A stretch of 64,000 nucleotides of DNA from positions 496,001-560,000 of the forward strand of contig JAALGY010000043.1 in the NCBI GenBank assembly GCA_032358165.1, read 5' to 3'. This document shows, piece by piece, positions 60,101-64,000 of this stretch. A program made the translations under genes and the position numbers. This DNA comes from Diplosphaera chodatii. Taxonomy: Eukaryota > Chlorophyta > Trebouxiophyceae > Prasiolales > Stichococcaceae. The notes beneath the pieces were generated by a model, which saw nothing but the letters and a program-made list of their open reading frames with translations, was not told where the DNA came from and made no database searches. The number at the start of each line of letters is the position of its first letter. The first letter of the stretch is position 1.

Positions 60101-62092
60101 GACACATACAGCGAGATGGGGATCAGGCTGCTGTACAGGATGAAGAGCGTGAGGAAGTCCAGCAGGCCAACAACAGTACGGTTGCCGGGGTCGAACAGCA
60201 GGCGCTCTATGTTCGACTCCTTGCCCTCTCCCATGCGCAGGTACCAATGCCTCTGCATGTGGTGGGCCTTCTCCATCAGCTCGTGCAGCAGGCTGTGCTT
60301 GTCAGTTGGAGATCAGTCTTTTGCTGTAAATCGCAGCAGCAATGCTCTGCAGTCCTGTTTTCCGGAGCTGCTCACTTTGTTGACCCATCTGGAGCTGCCA
60401 ACAGCGTCGATGATGCAGATGAGAGCCAGCAAGCCGAAGATGCAGAAGATCAGCTTGTCCAGGCTGCGCTCCAAGGATGAGCGCTTGCCGTGCACCCCCG
60501 TGGCGTTCATCATGATCTGCACGAGGATTAAAAGCCCTTGACGGGGACCTGCGCTTCATGCCCTTTGCTGACCAACAGGCATCACCTTTTGCTTCCCGTA
60601 CTTGACAGCCAGCAACAGCTTCTGTGACACTGACAGCCTGCCTTTGTTTGGTGGCCAGTGAAGATGACGACGCCAAAGATGTGGGCCGTGTTGCGCAGCA
60701 TGCAACCCCGCAGCAACACCTGTCAGGCATGCGATGGTCAGCTGGTGTTCACCTTTTGGTATGGCTTAACACAGGGTTGCCACTTCCACCATAGCAACCA
60801 ACAGTGACCCAACCTGGTTGGTTGTCAAAGGTATCTTTTGTTGCCCCAGCTGTAGGTTGCCGGTGAACGTGTATAGAGAGTTGTTCGGCTGCTCGCACTC
60901 GATGGACGCGCTGCCTGATGCTGCCAAGGCCATATCCTTTTCCGGGCTGTAGTCCCATGTTTGTGGCAAAGCCTAAGGTTTGTGCAGGGTTCATATCAGC
61001 TGTGTATATATGCTGAATGTCAACGCCGACGGATCACCAGCCGCTAGCACCTTCTTGAGCTTCAGGTTGGTCTCGCCGTCCAGGTTCATGGTCTCAATGT
61101 AGCACACGCCCTCTGGCAGTGTGCTGCTGAGCAGCACCATGTCGGCGGGAAACACATGGCTGTCCTCCACCTGTGTGTGTTCTACACATCTGGAGACGAG
61201 CTTGTGTTTGCTGACGACTACCAGCCATCCTTGCTGCCAGCTTTGCATGCGCCTGCACCTTGACGATATCGCCAACCCTGACGTACTGCCAGGCGACCGG
61301 CACCAGGAGCCCATTCCTGACGATCAGCGCTGTGCTGGTGTTGATCTGCACAGCATCGGTTGGACCATCGATCACCGCACCACAGGCAGACGTGCCTCGA
61401 CTGTGGGCAGCATCATGCCTCCTGTCCCAGCCTGCATGCCACCTGTACTTGCATATGTTTATTTCAATCTGCTGTCTATACCTCCACGTCCTTGGCATGG
61501 CGCTTGTGGTCCTCCATGGCCTCCTTGAGCAGCGACACCGCCAGCACGATGACCAGCGGGAACACATTGGTGTACGGGTTGACGGGACTACGGCACAGAA
61601 GTGAAGCCGGCTGGCGCACATCATACTTGTCTCAACGTGATATGCAACCTTTGTGTAAAACTTTTCCGCATTGACATTGTACTTGGGCATGGCCGCACCT
61701 TACGGGAGTGCATGAAAGGATGGCAATCAGCAGGAAGTAAAAGTTGGCCACGCGGCGAAATTGCTCGTATAGACCCTGCAACATTTGAAGCAGCAATTTG
61801 GCTCATGGTCAATTTTTGCTACAGCCCGCTTCATGCTGCGCAATCCAGCACAACCGCCATGCACCTTTGGCAGGAAGGTGATCCATGTGTACTTGGTGGT
61901 CTGGATCGCATTGTCCTGCAGATAAATCAGGTTACAACCTCAGCGCCGCGTGGTGATGCATTGAAAACTGTTGCACTGCAGCCTGTAGATGTTTGGGTGG
62001 CGCACCCTGCCAACCTTTGTGGGGTTCTTCGGCTCGGTGCCGCTCCCTCCAACGGGTATCGTCCGAGTCTCCGGAGCAACGGCTCGAGTCAT
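54186..62092 (-). CDS. P4-type phospholipid flippase (aminophospholipid ATPase, ALA family)
   Basis: More than twenty exons read in order as a P4-ATPase, which flips phospholipids to the cytosolic leaflet, usually with a CDC50/ALIS partner. ATG 62092 starts [18 protein letters not shown] and [13 protein letters not shown]; then [15 protein letters not shown] and [18 protein letters not shown] (first membrane segment). The A domain has [16 protein letters not shown]4 has the P4-specific [15 protein letters not shown]. The phosphorylation site [16 protein letters not shown] is split by an intron near 59.8-59.7 kb. The N domain shows [14 protein letters not shown] and [11 protein letters not shown], the P domain [17 protein letters not shown] and [14 protein letters not shown], followed by [15 protein letters not shown] and TM5-10. 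The last exon (54331-54186) ends [19 protein letters not shown], the usual P4 C-terminal GFSF motif. Catalytic residues look intact. Lipid specificity cannot be told. Confidence 0.93.
58726..58749. repeat. Perfect 24-bp palindrome
   Basis: The sequence AGCCTTTGCATG followed by CATGCAAAGGCT... overlaps at its centre as GCATGCATGC; read from 58726 to 58749 it equals its own reverse complement. It lies in a flippase intron. Confidence 0.9.
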
Positions 62093-62732
62093 AGCTAAGC
62101 CTCAGGTGCGTCATCTCCTGACCCGCGCGTGCGTTGCTCCGCGATGCCTCACGCCCGCGGACATCGTCAACGACTGCCTTTGGCTGCTTTGAGACACCGC
62201 AGTGGGAGCGGCTTCGATATAGATCGCTTCTGTAAAACTCAGAATAGCAGCCCAAGGCTTGTGTGAAGCGTTTGTAACAGCTTGGGCAGGCTGCACCTCG
62301 CCTTCAGGAGCCGATCCGATCGGTCGACATCATTGCGTGTCGAACGTCAAGCAGACCTTGGCCAGTTGACACAAGCTGGAATTGGAGACGACCAAGATTG
62401 GCTAGCTCATCAGGCACCGTGCTTCGGCGACGAACGCATGTCACAGCCAGCTCCAAGTCAAGAGGGGACGCTCATGAAGGGTCCCCTGGCCTGGTGCAGT
62501 TTGGCGAGAGAAATGGTTATTGAACAGTACTTGCACGGCTGCGTCTGCATCTGATCGCCTCGTCCGTAGGCTCTGAACATCTGCAAACATCCTGCCGTCT
62601 ACCTCTGTCAAGCTGAGCAAGCCGAAAGAAAGCCAGAGTCTGACCGCGCCGCTGTCCACTAGCGGTTTACTCATCATTGAACCTGCTCTGAATCACACAG
62701 CAGTTATCATGTGAGGGCCACAGACCCTGCAC
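62093..62732. promoter_or_regulatory. Divergent intergenic region, flippase / small membrane protein
   Basis: 640 bases between two start codons, holding both promoters. Open frames on both strands here lack recognisable motifs. Confidence 0.45.
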
Positions 62733-63098
62733 ATGGCTGGCGCTGGGCAGGCCAACGACACCGCCTGCCCCTGGCACAGCGTCAGAGACAACGTCGTGTC
62801 CAAGGGCCTGTCGGCGGCGGCGCTGCGGGAGCATGGCGCCTGCCTGCGTGCGGCGGCGGCGGCGAACCCCGTCATGGCCACCGCCGCCGCGGGGGTCGCC
62901 ATCCCCCTAGCGCTGGTGCTGTGCAGCGGCAGGGGGCGGCGGGCGGTGCTGGCGACGCTGGACACGGCGCTGGCGACGGTGCTGCTGGTGTGCCTGCTGG
63001 GCGTGGTGCTGGGGCTGCCGGTGGGCGCGGCGTACCTGCTGTGGGTGGCGGCGGGCTACTTGTTGCGCTTCATCGCCGAATGCCTGGGCATGGTATGA
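62733..63098 (+). CDS. Small hydrophobic membrane protein, family not recognised
   Basis: ATG 62733 opens a 121-codon frame: MAGAGQANDTACPWHSVRD, then ALREHGACLRAAAAANPVMA, and three hydrophobic segments at about residues 48-64, 72-95 and 97-113 (AVLATLDTALATVLLVCLLG; LPVGAAYLLWVAAGYLLRFI). The frame stops at TGA 63096-63098, but the codons just before it read GGCATG/GTATGA, so this could also be a 5' splice site with further exons downstream. I recognise no family. The strong hydrophobic run and the charged N-terminus suggest a membrane protein, possibly a hairpin-inserted one. Flanking it, the plus strand to 63.4 kb shows no clear further exon. Confidence 0.45.
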   Translation: MAGAGQANDTACPWHSVRDNVVSKGLSAAALREHGACLRAAAAANPVMATAAAGVAIPLALVLCSGRGRRAVLATLDTALATVLLVCLLGVVLGLPVGAAYLLWVAAGYLLRFIAECLGMV

Positions 63099-63403
63099 GC
63101 GGACCGAGAGCAGGCAAACGAGGGGGTGTAAAGTTGATCGCTGGTGCATGTGGCAGCTGTCACAGTGGCATCAGGCGCAACAAATGGTGTGTAGTGTACG
63201 TCGGGGCGGGCAGGTTCTGGCTTCAGACCCATTCAACAATGGGGTTAGAATGACATCAGTTCTGGCGATGCTCGCCCTGAGCCTGAGCATTTACTCACAT
63301 CAGGCAAGGGTTCAGCAGGGAGCTCGACGTGCTGCACTATATACATGGCGTCACACAGCTACCCGTGTTGTTTTGGCTGGCAGCAAGCATCAAGTCAGAG
63401 TGC
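63099..63403. other. Gap with no recognised feature
   Basis: Convergent stretch between the small membrane protein and the end of the right-edge gene; nothing recognisable is seen. Confidence 0.4.
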
Positions 63404-64000
63404 TCAGTTGAACAGCTGCTGCATCACCGCCTCTGGCGTGCCGTGCTGCATCAGGAGGTCGATGACCTGCAGGCAGGTTGCAAAGCACGAGACATGCAAT
63501 GATGTAGTACAGTACATGCTCAACGCCATCGTCAACGCCCAGCCAGGCTGTGCACACCGACTCCTGCCTGGGCAACACGTCAGACCTCTGTGCAATCATC
63601 TGCACCATGTGCAACGACTCAGCGGGGTGCGCGCCTGCACACGGGGCAGGTTGGAGAACTCCATCGTGACGGTGATGTTGTGCTCCGTGACGCCGCCCTC
63701 CTCCCCGCCCCCCTCCCGCTCCATCTCGTCCGACCCCTCCTCCTCGGAGTCCACCGCCTCCATGCGCGCGTCCACCCCCGCCGCCTCCCCCCCATCTGCA
63801 GCGTCACGAACAGTTCAAGTTCGGAATGCAGAGCTCGGATGTGACTTTGAGAGGCACCATCTTGCGGACCGTCGGGGTTGCAGCGGGAACAGCTTCTGGT
63901 TGAAGGACGCGAGTGGGCTTTGCCATCGTCGATGCCAGGGCTGCTTGAACCAAGTCGACGTCCTTAGCATTATTCAGCCGCGCGCCTGGCGAGGGCTGCA
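63404..64000 (-). CDS. C-terminal part of an acidic protein, cut by the right edge
   Basis: The last exon encodes VIDLLMQHGTPEAVMQQLFN with a stop at 63404-63406. The preceding exon (about 63790-63635) is strongly acidic, ARMEAVDSEEEGSDEMEREG, then EHNITVTMEFSNLPRVQ. Farther upstream the frame NNAKDVDLVQAALASTMAKP and TRVLQPEAVPAATPTVRKM (about 63985-63875) also looks coding, though its junction to the acidic exon is not in phase by simple joining, so a small exon may be missing. The rest of the gene lies outside the window. I do not recognise the family. Confidence 0.5.

Overview
The window is nuclear DNA from a eukaryote, most likely a chlorophyte green alga and probably a trebouxiophyte. 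Genes are GC-rich and cut into many short exons by GT-AG (and some GC-AG) introns of about 100-300 bases. A plant-type FtsZ2 with the [10 protein letters not shown] tail, a CDC48B AAA ATPase, an AP2-domain protein, a PP1 phosphatase, a mitochondrial bL12 and a FIP37/WTAP homologue together point to the green lineage. There are no operons, no recognisable transposon, no CRISPR array and no convincing tRNA or rRNA. The algal class is an inference from gene style, not from a marker gene.

Layout, left to right. A plastid-targeted bacterial-type PH (DUF304) protein is cut by the left edge (1-1020, -). TAF6 (1275-4462, -) and PP1 (5308-7173, +) diverge. A renalase-like FAD amine oxidase follows (8173-10571, +), then a four-finger CCCH protein (11185-14713, -) and CDC48B (15366-19026, +). 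Next come an unnamed PH-domain protein (about 19.9-22.0 kb, -), a doubtful signal-peptide gene (about 22.2-22.9 kb, -) and a CSTPP1/C11orf49-like protein (23156-25698, -). A 1.5 kb stretch without an assigned gene precedes the nucleolar two-RRM protein NOP12/RBM34 (27237-29674, -).

The second half holds the m6A-writer subunit WTAP/FIP37 (30252-32488, +), a BTB protein (32992-33971, -), ESCRT-I TSG101/VPS23 (34674-38093, -), a small ankyrin protein (38595-39679, -), a multi-pass membrane protein (39922-41657, +), intronless FtsZ2 (42214-43617, -), mitochondrial bL12 (44096-45173, +) and RAD51C (45608-47762, -). These are followed by an AP2 protein (48432-49399, +), a zinc-knuckle protein (49470-51025, +), SPF30/SMNDC1 (51818-53661, +), a P4-ATPase flippase (54186-62092, -), a small membrane protein (62733-63098, +) and the acidic C-terminus of a gene cut by the right edge (-).

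The genes do not form one pathway. Most are single-copy housekeeping functions: transcription initiation, RNA processing and methylation, ribosome biogenesis, recombination, membrane traffic, lipid asymmetry and plastid division. Neighbours are often divergent with a few hundred bases between starts. Four introns that fit the reading frame only with a GC donor, and an algal homologue of a centriolar-satellite tubulin-modification regulator, are the most interesting observations. I found no convincing new multi-gene system. Exon ends quoted here were placed by hand from splice consensus and reading frame.
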